DNA of 64,000 nucleotides from Phaffia rhodozyma (GCA_014706385.1 JACGZH010000003.1:1257501-1321500); one strand, 5' to 3'. Positions 26,794 through 39,208 are shown, numbered from the stretch's first letter. A program made the numbers and translations. The notes: generated from the letters alone by a model not told the origin.

Positions 26794-28567
26794 CTATGCG
26801 CTTGCTACAGTCCCATCGGACTCTCTCCTTGTTAGGAAACCCATCATCAACTCGTACCCGATAAAGGTCGCTCCGTTGGAGAACGGACTTCTGATCAACG
26901 TAGGTCCAAGCCCTCGAGTGAAACCGGAGACTCCTTCTTTCGCCCAAACTTTACGGAAACAGTCTAGAGAGGAAGTGTACTTTTGTCCAGTCGAAGCAGT
27001 GAAAGAGTCGGTTTGAAGTTTTGATTTGATGACTGAAGCGCAAACGGGTGGAAGGGGAATGGAAGAGATTCAAAGAAATCCGTCAGAGGGGGGACTGGTG
27101 TCTGCTAGATGGAAACAAAAGAAAAACGAGGAACAAACCATCGATGGGATAGATGCATCCCCAGAGCGCGTACCCGGCGGCAGCACCGTAGAGGACCGTG
27201 TAGCCAGATGTGATCTCCTCTCGCTTAAGTCCGGTAGAGTTGATGTGTCGCTGGACGAGAGCTTCGTAGGCGCAAAAGTAGGCTCTGAGGTTGTTGACGT
27301 TTTTCAGATACACAAAAGAGGAGGAGGAAATCACGTTCATGAGAACTCTCCATAGGCTGAGTGGAACTAGAGAGCAGATAGAGAAACCCCATTTACCCAT
27401 ATCCAAGTCCTTCTCTAATCAACGTGGGGACCTGGCCTTTGAAGATTCCCTGTAGTCCGTTATGCGCGTACAGCTTCTTCGCACAGTCCCATGGGCCTAG
27501 GTACAACTTAGGTGTCACGTTCGGTTGGGTTTGGAGACCTAAAATAGGGAAAGTTTTGCCGTTCGAACATCTCAGATATGTCAGAAATGCATTTTAGAGG
27601 AGAGGTGAATAGATGATATGAACATACGGATACGGATGTGCTCGACTGGGCCGGCAATAACGGAGTTGGCAAGCCCGGCGGCTACTCCGGCGGTGAAGAG
27701 TTGTCCTTTAAAAAGCACACGAAGAGACAAAAGCTTGTCAGTATGTACATGGCCAATTCCGAATGAACTTTAGAACGGCACCCATACCGTAGCCAAGATC
27801 CTTGCCTGGTCCATTTCGCTCGGAAAAGTACCTCTTGGTTGAATTGAGCGCGGCAAACTGGATCGAGACACAGAGACCTGGTAGCCAGAAAACGAAACGA
27901 TCGAGGTGTTATTAAAACATACGCGACAATTAAGACATCAGGAGACTCTTACCGATTCCTAGAAGTGGCGTCAACGTTCCCTGTGGAAGTTTATATTGCA
28001 GAAAAGTAAAAAAGAAGGTTGATTTATTAGCTCATCTTTTCTTCCTTTCTTAATTTCTTTTTTCTTCTCATCCCCATATGCGAAACGACGAACTTTGTAG
28101 AAGGCCAAAGGTCCTTCGTTCTTGACTACTAAGGCGGCGCACTCGAGGACCGACTTGTACGTTCCGGGAGGAGATGTTTGCATTCTCTGTAGGAGACCAC
28201 GTTGAACCAAGCACAAACATACAGACAGCGCTGATCAAGTGAGGGCGCATAAGGTTGGTAAAAACTAGATCGGGAGGACGAACCACTTTGACCAAGTCGA
28301 AAGGTTGGCCAACCTAATCAAGACAGACATGATATCAGTCAAGATCCGAAACCATACAAACGCGATTGTATTCTTTAACTGAGAAGAAAGGGCCCAGGAC
28401 TTACCAAGACCTAATCGTTTTAAAAAAAAGGCAAGAACGAAACCATCAGTTAGTCGATTCAGGGTGGTCAGACACGGTCGATCAGAATCTGGTCGGCAAA
28501 GACCACTAACTTGAGCAACACCTCCAGCTGTTCCACTAGTTAAATCCTTTACTGTTTGAGAGACCAT
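26794..28567 (-). CDS. Mitochondrial carrier, YMC1/YMC2-like
   Basis: It is an inner mitochondrial membrane carrier. Substrate is not provable here; the closest remembered relatives are the yeast YMC carriers and the carnitine/basic amino acid group. All three signatures are visible: QPFDLVKVRMQ, GPVEHIRIRLQTQ and YPIDVIKSKLQ. Other family stretches are GTLTPLLGIGLCVSIQF, GLGYGVYFLTYE and GLGPTLIRSPFSNGATFIGYE. The gene has about ten exons. The second, 28405-28410, is only 6 nt (GTCTTG, Val-Leu) and joins VAQ to VGQPFD, rebuilding the conserved AQVLVGQPFD. The third is 30 nt (28284-28313). The start at 28567 gives MVSQTVKDLTSGTAGGVAQ, a normal carrier beginning. Confidence 0.88.
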
Positions 28568-28888
28568 AGCTGTATAAAGAGATATGTTCAGTCCAAAAAA
28601 GAAAGGCTACGAATGGTGGTCTTCTCCCACTTTCTCTCTGTCTTTTCAACTTTCGGATTTCGGCTGTTCGTAACTGGACAATCTGTGAGCCGTAGGATTC
28701 AACAGATCACGTGACCACACACGCCACGTTTTTTTCCTCCCACCTCCACCAAAACAAAGAGAACACCAACCAAACCCAGACCCACGCCACACACACACAT
28801 ATACCCTCTCTTGTTCATTCTAGCTCATCATCGAGAGTGTGATTCCGATTGCTTTGTTCTTTCTGAGAATCGTTGGAAAGAAAAGACG
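28568..28888. promoter_or_regulatory. Divergent promoter with one CACGTG site
   Basis: This lies between the YMC-type carrier and the polyQ protein gene. TCACGTGA with a CACGTG core lies at 28708-28713, followed by A/C-rich leader-like sequence on the plus strand. Confidence 0.45.
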
Positions 28889-30684
28889 ATGCCTTCGACT
28901 TTGCCCGATCAGACAGCTACTGCCGTTTCTGCACCTGCTCCACCTCAGCTTAAACCAATGTCGCTCCCTGTGGCATCAATCTCTGGCTCTTCACCGGACG
29001 GGACGAACTTCAACGCAAAGTCTAAGCCCAAGCAAGCCCGGAAGAAACCTTTCAAATCTAGGGCTCGTCAGCTAGGCCGGCGGATACGTGAAGGTTCGGT
29101 GGACGATGATGAGGAGCAAGGATCCTCATCGCGCGCTTCTCGGCCTGTGCTTCACTCGGATTCGAGGTCTTCCTCTTTGAATGATCAGGGACGTCTCCGA
29201 AATACTCACACAGATACGGATGACGACGACGACGTTGAAGTGACATTTGGAGCACCCGCAGGAAGAAAGGAGCTCAAACTCGGCTTGGCATCCTCCAGAC
29301 AGAATAGTTCAACCTCGATCTCGAAAGGAAAGGGAAGAGAATCTCCTGTAAAGACGACCCTTGACCTGGCTACGGCTAAACTGCCTCGGATCCTTCAGTT
29401 ACCTTCACCTCCTTCTTCTAACACATCTAACGGCTCTACTTCCAATTCTGCTATACCAATCTTGCCTCCTCCCGAGTTGTCATCAACGGACACACCTGCA
29501 TCAAAAAATCCGAAGAAGAAGCGTAACAAAAAATCGATCGCTGTTTCCTCTTCGCAGACCAATCCTCTGTCGACCTCCAAGACATCAAAGCCTCTTCCAA
29601 GACCGATTACATCTCCGAATGACCAACATTCGCCTTCTGAGAAACAAAATGATGGTCTCCGAAGTTATCCTGCATCCCGTGCTAGCATCGACTCATCACT
29701 TTCTAATATAAATCCTTCCACTACATGCATCACTGTCCAATCTAATGATCCCACCTTAGTAGATGAAATCCCTAAAAAGAAGAAGAAAAACTCGAGGCAG
29801 AAGATGAGGGAGCGGAAGGAGCGTGAAGCAGCGGCAGTAGCGGCAGGCTCTCATCAAGCAAACGCAGAAGAAAGCGCTTCTCCAGATGTCGTGCCTAAGT
29901 CTACTGTGCCCTCTCATTCCATCAAGCCTTCTACCCCTACATCATCAGCCAAACCGTTTGTTCCTTCGAAGCCTCAATCAAAAGGAGTCGCCAATGAGAG
30001 TAACGCTGTTTCTACAGGTGAACCGAACACCGGGGTGTTGGAAGCCAGTAAGCATCTCTTTCCTTAATTCAAGCTTCCCACTTATTGGCTCAATAAGACA
30101 AACTTCATGCTTTGAACAGCGCAAAATCGACCACCTCCACCTGTCCAGCAACTTTCTTACACCGCAGAGAAGAGACAACAAGCGGCCGAGCTCCGTATGC
30201 GACGTGCCACCGAGAAGAATCCTCCGCCCAATCGATCTCTCTCTGCAACACATACTCGACCTGCTCCTAGCGTATCCCGTGCTGTCGGCCTTCATTCAGG
30301 TGAAAACCAGGTCGTATTAAAACCCTCGGAAATGGACACACCGGTTCCTATGACAAAGTCGAAGAACGCATTGAAGCGAGAGCGGCTGGAGAGGAAGAAG
30401 GAGAGGTTGGCGGCAGCTAGTGCCACCGAGGACACTCATACGACCGAGAAGGCCACACCCAAAGCGAAGGCCGTTCGAAAGAGCGAAAGTAGATCGGCTG
30501 TACCAGCCGGAGGAAAGAATGAGGTTGAATCAAGTGGATTGTTCAAGGAGAAACTTCCAAGAGGAAAGGAGAAGGGAAGAGAGAAAGAGAAAAAGAAGAA
30601 CAGGATGGTGGATGTTCAGGTGGTTGAAGTAGTCAAAGAGGAGGTTACTGAAAAGATCAACGAGGTTGAGTTTGGGTATATGCG

Positions 30685-30720
<36 letters not shown>

Positions 30721-31531
30721 GCAGCAGCAACAACATGAATCGGCGAAGGCAACCGATTTCGTTATATCTAGTAGAGCCGAACCAACGTCTCCGGCGCTCG
30801 CAACCTTGGAGCGAACGATTCTTTCTCATCCGCCTGACCATTCTGCTTCTCCCGCGTTCGATGAATCTCCCCGATTCAGTTCGATCGCAGGGCCTATGCC
30901 TTTATCGTTCCCTGAAGCACCTTGTCGGTCCTCGGGTTCTCATATTGCTCCTGCCACTTATCCTCAAGTGAATGCCTCTTACCAGCAATCACCATCACCA
31001 AACATGCTGAGTAATCTGATTGTCCCACCGGGATACCTTCTTGATAGTGGGATCTATTATGACCAACAGACCGGCCAGCCCTACATCTATGCTTACCCCT
31101 CTCAGACTCAACCGGCGCCTTTCTATCCATCACTTCCTACGCATAATGCTTCTTCTCTTCAAAACTCATCGTCACATCAACATTGGGCTCAACCTAGACT
31201 CTCGATGGATCAGACATCGCCGATGTACTACCCAACTATGTTCCCAAGCAATATCTCGATCCCACCTTCAGGATATCCTCCTTCGCTGAACGACCTTCAG
31301 AACTCGTACGCAGCTGCTCAGCTGGGAAACATGATGGCTGAATCTATGGCGGCCGCGTCTTATCAGACATCAGTCTCGCCTGGTCCTTCGAGGATGTCAC
31401 ATCTTCCACAGATTCAGCAGCAGCCGTTATTGTCGTCGGCTTCGTCATCAGTAGCGGCTTCTCCGTTGTTTGTTCCTCGGCGTCAAGGTTCGAGCGCGGT
31501 GAAGGTTAGGATGGATGATGGAAATTGTTGA
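28889..31531 (+). CDS. Large low-complexity protein with polyQ, function unknown
   Basis: Exons 28889-30047 and 30120-31531 give 856 residues. An upstream in-frame ATG at 28811 would add 26 residues; the start at 28889 is preferred because the extra part lacks the composition of the rest. The N-terminal half is Ser/Pro-rich with basic patches (KPKQARKKPFKSRARQ, KKKKNSRQKMRERKERE). A second basic, coiled-coil-like block (NALKRERLERKKERLAA) lies after the intron, then KEKKKNR and a run of about 17 glutamines. The C terminus is rich in Pro, Tyr and Gln (GIYYDQQTGQPYIYAYPSQ), a composition often found in mRNP-associated proteins. No domain is recognised. Confidence 0.65.
30680..30736 (+). repeat. 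CAA/CAG microsatellite encoding polyglutamine
   Basis: This in-frame CAA run with a few CAG codons encodes about 17 Gln in the unknown polyQ protein. Confidence 0.9.
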
Positions 31532-31802
31532 TTTTGAGAGGGAAAAGAAGAACCATGAGAGGTGAAAAGAGAGAGAGAGAGAGAGAGAGTGTGTGTGTGT
31601 AAACAGTATTTTAGGCACGATCTTGTTCTTTGTTGTTGAGATGTAGGATGCAATGTAATGATGAAACTCAATATAGATAAAAACACTTATAAAGACGAGA
31701 CATGGTGAATCATCAAGAAACTAAAACTGGACGAAACGCAGATGTAAATACTATTCCATCACTCTATCAATCATCCATCACCTACACGTCTTTTCGACAA
31801 AG
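31532..31802. other. Intergenic spacer with GA and GT dinucleotide runs
   Basis: A GA run passes directly into a GT run at about 31568-31600, just after the polyQ gene stop. The rest should be its 3' UTR and the promoter of the next gene. Confidence 0.5.
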
Positions 31803-33399
31803 ATGTCTACCTCGTCGTCAGCAGGGAAGAAACCCTCTACGAAATACAACATCGTTAATGCCAACTCTCTCTTCGATCTCAAAGCCGAACTCGAGAAGGG
31901 TAAGGAGAAAGCTCAAAACCGATCAAGTGGGGACGGGTCGTCCTATGTTCGAGGAGTTCAAAGAGAAGGCAAGGTAAGACAGCAAGACTCATCCTAAATC
32001 ACTTGCGTCATGTGCATCCGACCAAGCTTCTCTCTCAGAAGCTTTAATAATCCGGTTTCATAACAACTGTGGTTCTTGGAGTACAAGAGAGGAATCAGAG
32101 GGTTCAACATGATATGTGACTAACTCTAAGATCTGCTGCTCCTTCCGTCCTTCATCTGGATAAAGAAACCCACGAAATGGTCCGCTCCGTCGAAAGGTCT
32201 GGCGTCCCGTCAAGCTCGGCAAGATGCTCTATCCGCTAGCTCTTCTCGGCTAGGTCAAATCGACAGAGCCACTCTAGAAGACAGTCAGGCCGCGTTGGAA
32301 CGTAAATCAAAGATATATGAACGGCTGAAGAGAGGAAAGACGGGTGGGCTGAGTTCAAGACAGATCGGGGATGCTCTGGTAGATGTGAGTTTTTGCTTAG
32401 CTTTAGGAATCTAGAAATCGATAGAGAAGACTTTACCAGAATCTGATTCAGTTTCTCACTGCTTGTCGGGGCGTGTCTATTTCTAGTGGGACAAGAAGCT
32501 CGAAGAGGACGATCGATCTTCCTCTGGTTCTGAGAACGAAGAGGATGAGGCTCCTACGGCAGTGAGCATATTCCGCCCGATTGTTCCTTCAACTTTGTGT
32601 TTCATCAAGATAGACTAAACGTACACATTCTCATCTACTCTTCAGGACGACCCTCTGACTGACTATGAGGATGATCTTGGCCGGACACGATCCGTGAGAA
32701 GGAGTGAAGTTCCCATATATGCTATGGAAAAGAAACGGCTAGCTAAAGCAGCCTTGGAAGAGAGACCGGCAAACTTGATCAGTAAGTGCTTTCTTGGTTA
32801 TTCTATCTTGTTTTCATAAACTGACGAGCTCTGTTCATATGAAAAAATTGAAATGAAAATCAGTTGGCGACCAAAATTACTTTCCGGTTTATGAACCTTC
32901 GGCAGAAGACTTGAGAGCGCGGTGGGAGGCGGCTGAAGAAGAATCCGGCGAGAAACACTACGACGCTAATGCTGATGGTAAGCAAGAGCATGACTCTCAA
33001 TATGCTTCGGATGGCTCTCAGGTGTTGATTCTGTTTTTCGTTCTCTTCTTCTTGACATCGTTCCACTTCAAAGTGCGTAATCGGTCTGCGGCATTCTATC
33101 AGTTCTCTAAAGATTCTGCCACCCGAGCGCAACAACAGGCCGAATTGGCAGCGGCCCGGCTGGAGACAGAAGCAGCTCGACTCGACGTTGAGGTCCATCA
33201 AGAAGATACTTCCTATGGGATGTCTCCTGATCCGAGACAGATCGTGTTTGGTGGAAAGTCAGTAGAGAAAAGAAAGCGGGAGGTCGAAGGGCGACGGAGG
33301 CTCATCGAGGAAAAGAGGCAGAGGAAGCAGGCCGAAACGTTTTTGAGGTCATTAGAGAGAGAGCTGGTGTCGCATCAGCCGCTGTCGGGCTCTACTTAA
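31803..33399 (+). CDS. CCDC174-like coiled-coil protein
   Basis: Exons 31803-31973, 32166-32384, 32487-32561, 32646-32781, 32864-32977 and 33074-33399 give 346 residues in frame. The layout follows the CCDC174 family: SLFDLKAELEKGKEKAQ at the start, KPTKWSAPSKGLASRQARQDA, KSKIYERLKRGKTG, then an acidic middle (ENEEDEAPT, DYEDDLGRTRS). AAFYQFSKDSATRAQQQAEL follows, and the end is a long charged helix (KRKREVEGRRRLIEEKRQRKQ). CCDC174 is a nuclear protein linked to the exon junction complex in animals. The match is by pattern from memory, so the gene is sure but the name is moderate. Confidence 0.75.
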
Positions 33400-34800
33400 G
33401 CTCTGAGCTTCGGTCTTGGCTCCGTGTTGTATCTCCTCGCCCTTCTCGAGCTGGTCGACAGACAGCGCGTGAAAACAGGGATTTCCATCACTTCTGTCTT
33501 GTCTCCGCCTTGCTTGCGCAAGCTTTCACACCTTCCACAGACAAATAACCTGGCTCGCGGGTATCTTAGTCGCTTTCTCTATCTTTGAAGAGCGGCGAGC
33601 CATGAGTCTCTTGAATGAATTAGGAAACGTCAAAACGGCCAAGGTCAGACAGGTCTGAGGGGTTGAGTGTGAATGATATATGTGATCTTTCTAGACTCGA
33701 AGCGCTCTCGCACAAACTCAGACACCTCTTGTCCTCCAAGACTCAACTAAGCCATGGTTCAGATACACTAGAATATGCTCTTCCCTATATGATCATGGAA
33801 CGTCCTCAAGTTGTTTGCAAAATGATGTTCAATGTTGTTACTTCATCAATTACGATCTGTGATTTTCCACGTAGTCTTATTTACAAGGAATTTCTTAGTC
33901 TTTCTTTTCTTCTTTCTTCTCTCTTTTTCTTCTTCCCTTAGACTAGTATCCGGTTCTCTCCCTCCATCCGTCTCTTGATGACTGTTTGTTTCGCATATGG
34001 TCGACTCTGTCATCGTCACGGTGACCGGTTTGTCGATAAAGCCGACCAGGTCGTCTGTCTGACTGTTTGTAAGCAAAACGTGGACCCCTCTTCAGCGGGT
34101 GTGAGAGATGGCCAAGATCCTAGACGATGTGAGGATCTTGGCCTGTCTGAACCAGAGGTTTGTCGATCTCCTTCTCCTCATCCTCTCCTCTCTGTTTCTT
34201 CTCTCTGACGGGTCTTTGATACCGATTGCGATACAGAAGCAGATTAAGAATGATCCATAAGCTCGCACCGATAGAAGAAAGAGATCCCACCATCCCTTAA
34301 AAAAGACGAGCCACCTTCCGTTTTAGGAAAGATCTCACACAAACCGGCCAAACAAACGGCGGCCGCGAGTTTCGAGCCTTCTCTTTATCCATTCACCCAC
34401 CACGTCCATTCACTCTCCCCGTCTTTTTTTCTTTCCTTCTTTCTCTTGTTCTTCCCTTTCTCTTCGCTCGTCTTCTCCTTTACGGGTCTCGGATCCTCGT
34501 TCGCCATCCCCTTCCTGTCAGATTTCTATCTGTTTGGACGCCATCCGCTTGGTTCTCTTGGTCTCAGTCACGCCTTTTCTCCTCGACGCGAATCCAATAA
34601 ACCCCGTACCCGAAGCGTGTCGTGATTTTGCCCAGCCATCTAGTCCATCCATCTATCCTTCCTTTTCTTTCTTCCTCCACCGTTGGATCCTTTGGCTCTT
34701 TCTTCTCTCTTTGGACCCGTCCATTCGTCCATCCACCTATCCATCCATCCAGTCAGTCCGGGCAAACACGACACGTCCATTTGATAAGAGGTCGCGACAG
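33400..34800. other. 1.4-kb leader/promoter region of the Whi3-like gene
   Basis: No protein gene is supported. The region is pyrimidine-rich close to the Whi3-like start, with CCATC repeats at about 34640-34760. A near-perfect hairpin lies at 34110-34143 (listed separately). An open frame extends upstream of the Whi3 start to 34534 but reads as translated UTR. Confidence 0.45.
34110..34143. repeat. Perfect 12-bp inverted repeat (hairpin) with 10-nt loop
   Basis: GGCCAAGATCCT at 34110-34121 is mirrored exactly by AGGATCTTGGCC at 34132-34143, with a 10-nt loop. It lies about 660 bp before the Whi3-like start, in the probable promoter or leader. Confidence 0.85.
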
Positions 34801-35506
34801 ATGCATCAAAACACGGGAGATGACGATATCTCGTTTATCGGTAGAGGTCTTTTCGAGTCTCTCGACAGTTTAGGAGGTGGACACGTCCAACAGCAGGGGG
34901 ATCAACAGCAGCAACGCCACGCTATCGGTCAATCATCCTCTCCGTTACCTCTTCCGTCGACTCCCAACAACTTTTATCAATACTCTCCCGGTAATCGATT
35001 AACTCCTTCGAGCAATCCTTTCCAGGACGGTAGATCCAGGTTGGGCGACGTGACCGGCGAGGGCAGAGGTCGAAGAGACGATTCTTCCATACATCCGTCG
35101 TTCGATGACGTCCGACGAAGACAACCATCCAATCAGTCAGGATCAGGTGGCCCGTCCAATCCCTCGGGCGACTTTTTACTGAACACCAATCTTGCCGCCA
35201 CTGCTAACAGCTCCACCGAGGGCTATTCGTTTGCTCGTGGCCATTCTTATCAACACCTTCAATCTGGTTCCTCCTCGGCCGGATTTCAGCCCAGGCTGTC
35301 TCAATCCGATGCATCCACCTCGTCATCCACCTCTACGATACTTCCGTTCTCTGCTGAACTCGACCAATCGAGTCATCCAGCGTCTAGTTATCACCCTCCC
35401 ACCCAACACGCTCTCCCACCAGACCCCTTGTATCAGATCCCTTCTCTTCCTGGTACCCAGTTCTCGAACCAATCCCAATCACATCCGTTCTTCCAATCCC
35501 AGCAGC

Positions 35507-35571
<65 letters not shown>

Positions 35572-38212
35572 TCCCAGATGTCTTCTGGTCAACGCCAACC
35601 ACTTCATCTACAAATTCAGCCTGGCTTTCCCACCGGCATTGTTCCAAGCATGACCTTGCCGGTTGGCATGGGAGGAATCAATCCTAAGCTCGCACAAAAC
35701 GGTCGAGCAAACATGGGACCGGGTAGAACAGGTCGAGGCCCGGGAGAAGGCCCGCAGGGCTCTGCACAGGCTGCAGGTCGAGAACCAGAAGAAGAAATTA
35801 GCACTATCTTTGTCGTCGGCTTTCCAGACGATATGCAGGTTCGTTCATTCCATCCTTCGTGCTTATCTACTTTTATCAGTCTTGTCATAGGAAGAAAACC
35901 TGATCTTGACGGGTAATTTACATCTCTCCCGTAGGAACGAGAATTTCAAAACATGTTCACCTTCTGCAAAGATTTCGAAGCTGCTACTCTCAAGCTACCT
36001 CACGTATCGACGAACACTAGTAACACGCCTCTATCGAACACGAACCCGCCTTCTGCAGCCTCGGTCACCCAAGCTGCTCTCACGTTGCTCTCAAACACAT
36101 CCAACATCAGCACAGCCGACCCCAACTTCTATCTGAACAATCCATATCTTGATCCCTCTTTTCTAGATAACTTCCAAGATGCCCCGTCTTCTTCTAATAC
36201 GCTTGGCTTGGCTTCTTCCAACAGCAGCAACAACAATGCTTCAGCCCCCGGCTTCAACTCTAGTAACTTGTCGGCTCGCAAGCAAATCATAGGGTTTGCT
36301 AAGTTCAAGACTAAGCAGGCCGCTATGGAGGCCAGGGATGCCCTGCAGGGAAGAAAAGTCGACGTTGAACGAGCTAGCGTGCTGAAAGCAGAGATGGCAA
36401 AAAAGAACCTGCATACGAGACGAGGTGTTGGAGGAGAGGAGACCGGAGGTCCTGTAGGCGGGTCCTCTTCCGGTGGGGTAACTAGCCTGGCCGGCTCCAC
36501 GGCCAGCGTTCCTTCTCTTGGGCTTGGCGGGATGAATCTGGCCAACGGAGTGATAGGTAGAAGTCGAGGAGACGGACAAGACGGATCAGGGGCCAAACCT
36601 CTGTTGTCTGGAGGATCCCAAGATTGGCCGACTGGTCCTGGATCAAGTGCCAACCCGAATCTACAGCGGCAGTTTCCTTCGTCTCAACAGCCATCTCAAG
36701 GATCGTCTGGTCAACACCTTCAACACCTCCAGCAACCTTCGAACTTTGCGTCTTTCAACCCGCTTCAAGATCCAGTTCAATATTTGCCGTCGATAACTCA
36801 AGGTACCCAGCCTGGTCCTCTTCATTCTCTTCACTATCAGCAGCAGCTGTCTCCCCCGTTCCTCTCTCCTCATCAGTATCAAGATCAGTCATCATCCCGA
36901 GATTTTCTCTCAGCCGTTCCACAAACCCAGCACTTCCCACTTTCTCCTCCACCTCAAGGCTCGTATCAGTCATCAAACATGCCAGGCCTTTCATCGTCAG
37001 ACAGTCACCGTAGATCATCCGATGATTTTCCTGCCTTCTCCCCTCCTCTAACTCCTGGAACTCTTCAGACGCCTCAACAAATCCAGCCATTCTCCGCAAG
37101 TTTGAACCAACAGAGGTCTGGAAAACAACAACAGCCGTCGACTGGCCAGAAGCCAATTGACTCCTCTGTCTCGGACCGAACAAGTGATCCCCGAGACGCG
37201 TCGAGCGAGGCAGAGGAAAGAGAGAGACGGCAGAGCTCGATTAGGCAGTCGTCAGGCAGTGGGGACGGTGCAAACTCTGGAAGTAGCACGTCATCTAGCT
37301 TCGGAAAGAACGGGGCGGACCGATTGAAGAGCATGCCTAGAACTAGTAACCCTGCCGATATGAATCCTCCGGTGAGTAGAGCTGTGCATATCGGCTGCTT
37401 GCCAGGCTACGTGCTCTAATAATAGAGATAACAACTAAATGTCTTGCTCTCTCTTTCTCTATCCTTATCTTGAATCTTAGATCAACACCCTCTACGTCGG
37501 CAATCTTCCCACAGCATCCTCTACAGCCTCTACGGTCTCTCAACTAGAGGAATCTCTCCGAAGCCTCTTTTCTCGATGTGAAGGTTTCAGGAGGATGAGC
37601 TTCCGACAAAAGAGTAACGGGCCGATGTGTTTCGTCGAATTTGAGGACGTGGATTCAGCTTCCACTGCTCTCAAGGAGTACTATGGAAACAATCTAGGCG
37701 GTCTTGTCAAGGGAGGTATCCGGCTTTCGTTCTCGAAAAATTCTCTCGGTCAAAGGAACGCAGTTCCTCCTCCAATCAACCCGGGCGCGAGCTCCCCACC
37801 TGCGACAGCCTCTGGTCTTCTCAATGGCAACACTGGGAACCTCACTAGTCCGCCACTCGGCTCTCGATCGATGAGCTCGTCTGCTGAGAACACCTGGGAC
37901 CCCAACGTTCAGCGGCTTCCTCCTCGACATTCAGCTTTCGGCATCTCCCAAACATCCTTGTCGCTTCCCACACTGGCCCCCCTGCCACCTCGGCCCGTAA
38001 GCACGTTCTTCCCTACGTCATCCGCCGGCTCTACCTCCTCACAAGAGACTCGGCTCGGGGCGTCTTCTCCTGGAGAACGTTCAGCTCAACACGCGTTCGG
38101 GACAGCTCCGTCCAAAGCTCTCGCCGGCATACAAGGTTGGAAACCTTCTGGAAACTTCAGTCCGTTTGATAATGGGTCCTCAGCCGGACCAGAAGTTGAG
38201 GCAAACGAATGA
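34801..38212 (+). CDS. WHI3: Whi3-like RNA-binding protein with polyQ tract
   Basis: In yeast, Whi3 binds mRNAs such as CLN3, restrains cell-cycle entry, and condenses through its polyQ region. Exons 34801-35838, 35935-37371 and 37481-38212 give 1068 residues, longer than yeast Whi3. The N-terminal part is Ser/Pro/Gln-rich with a run of about 25 Gln (35500-35575). A degenerate RRM-like block follows (STIFVVGFPDDMQEREFQNMF, GFAKFKTKQAAMEARDAL), split by intron 1. The C-terminal RRM matches Whi3 well: NTLYVGNLP, CEGFRRMSFRQKSNGPMCF, VEFEDVDSASTAL and KGGIRLSFSKNSLG. The start at 34801 is chosen over 34534, whose extra 89 residues look like leader sequence. Confidence 0.87.
35500..35575 (+). repeat. 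CAA/CAG microsatellite encoding polyglutamine in the Whi3-like gene
   Basis: About 25 consecutive Gln codons, first mostly CAA and then alternating CAA/CAG. The codon mixture should slow slippage compared with a pure repeat. Confidence 0.9.
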
Positions 38213-39208
38213 GAAGGAAGACTTCTAATCTCTTGTAGCTACGAGCTATCGATCTTTCCATCATGTGTTCAAGCTGTTGTCTTCCTTTTCTTCTATATAT
38301 TTTTTATCCTCATGTTCCGAGCTGCTCTGCTCTGTGCGTGCTTCTTTGTCTCCTCTCCTCTCTTTCAGTCTCTTCTTTTCTTCTGTGTGTTCGTTTCGCC
38401 TGTTGTCTCTTTGGTTGTTCTTTCATTCTTAATCGATTCTTACCGCGCATACATTTATATAGTTGCATCTGCACGCATTACCTCCCACCTATGCATCTTT
38501 TTCCGCATCTCTCTCGTCTTCCTTCTCCCTCTTGACGTCGTCTTATCGTCTTGCACCTCTTTATATTGCTCCTTCTCCTCGCTTCTTCTTCGTATGATAA
38601 TACAACGCAATACAACACATCACAACAGCTTCGTCTCCTTAACGTGTGCATCTTTTCCCCTTTATATACATCGAGTTTCTCAGTCCTTTTCCTGTTCTCC
38701 CTTTCTATCTTTCTCTACTTCTGTGTCTATTCTTTCCTTTCTTCATGGGGTTTTCTCCCGTTCTTCATCTTCTTTGGGCCTCTTTTCCCCTCTACATGTC
38801 GTTCAGTCTCTGCCGACCTCGCCTCATCGTCTATTTCTTTTTCTTTCATCTGCTTCTATCTACTTTTTCTCAAAGCTTTGTAGCATCGTTTGTGCTTGCC
38901 CGAACGGGTAGTCCGTCTTTCTTTGCCTGCTCTTTCTTTTTTCTTCCCTCTATCAATCAACATGAAACTTTTCATATTTGTGTTTCAGGTTTCTCGTTTG
39001 GATATGGCAAGACTTAGTTAAGGATGGTGGGCAATGCAAGGGCTTTTTTGTGTGTGTGTGTGTGTGTGTGTGTGCACGATCCAGAGAATCTCTGTGAAAT
39101 ATTGTCGTGGTCTATATTTTGATGTCGGACATAACATTTGTTCTCTAATCCAATCATTTCATCTCGCCTTCCTTCTGAGGATATATCCGGCCGGACATAC
39201 AACAAGAC
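38213..39208. other. 1-kb spacer after the Whi3-like gene, T/C-rich with a GT run
   Basis: This is strongly pyrimidine-rich on the plus strand, so long spurious frames of Phe/Ser/Leu appear. A GT dinucleotide run lies at 39048-39074. TGCAT, the core recognised by yeast Whi3, occurs at about 38464, 38494 and 38647. Confidence 0.5.

Noticed and set aside
28811..28888. Earlier start for the polyQ protein
   Set aside because: The extra residues are Cys/His-rich and unlike the Ser/Pro/Lys-rich protein. The ATG at 28889 is closer to the usual context.
34534..34800. N-terminal extension of the Whi3-like protein from the ATG at 34534
   Set aside because: The extra 89 residues have a hydrophobic, repeat-derived composition from CCATC runs and do not resemble the rest. 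The ATG at 34801 is the better start.
38263..39017. Several Phe/Ser/Leu-rich frames after the Whi3-like gene
   Set aside because: The region is a pyrimidine-rich 3' spacer; C/T-rich DNA gives such residues in any frame.
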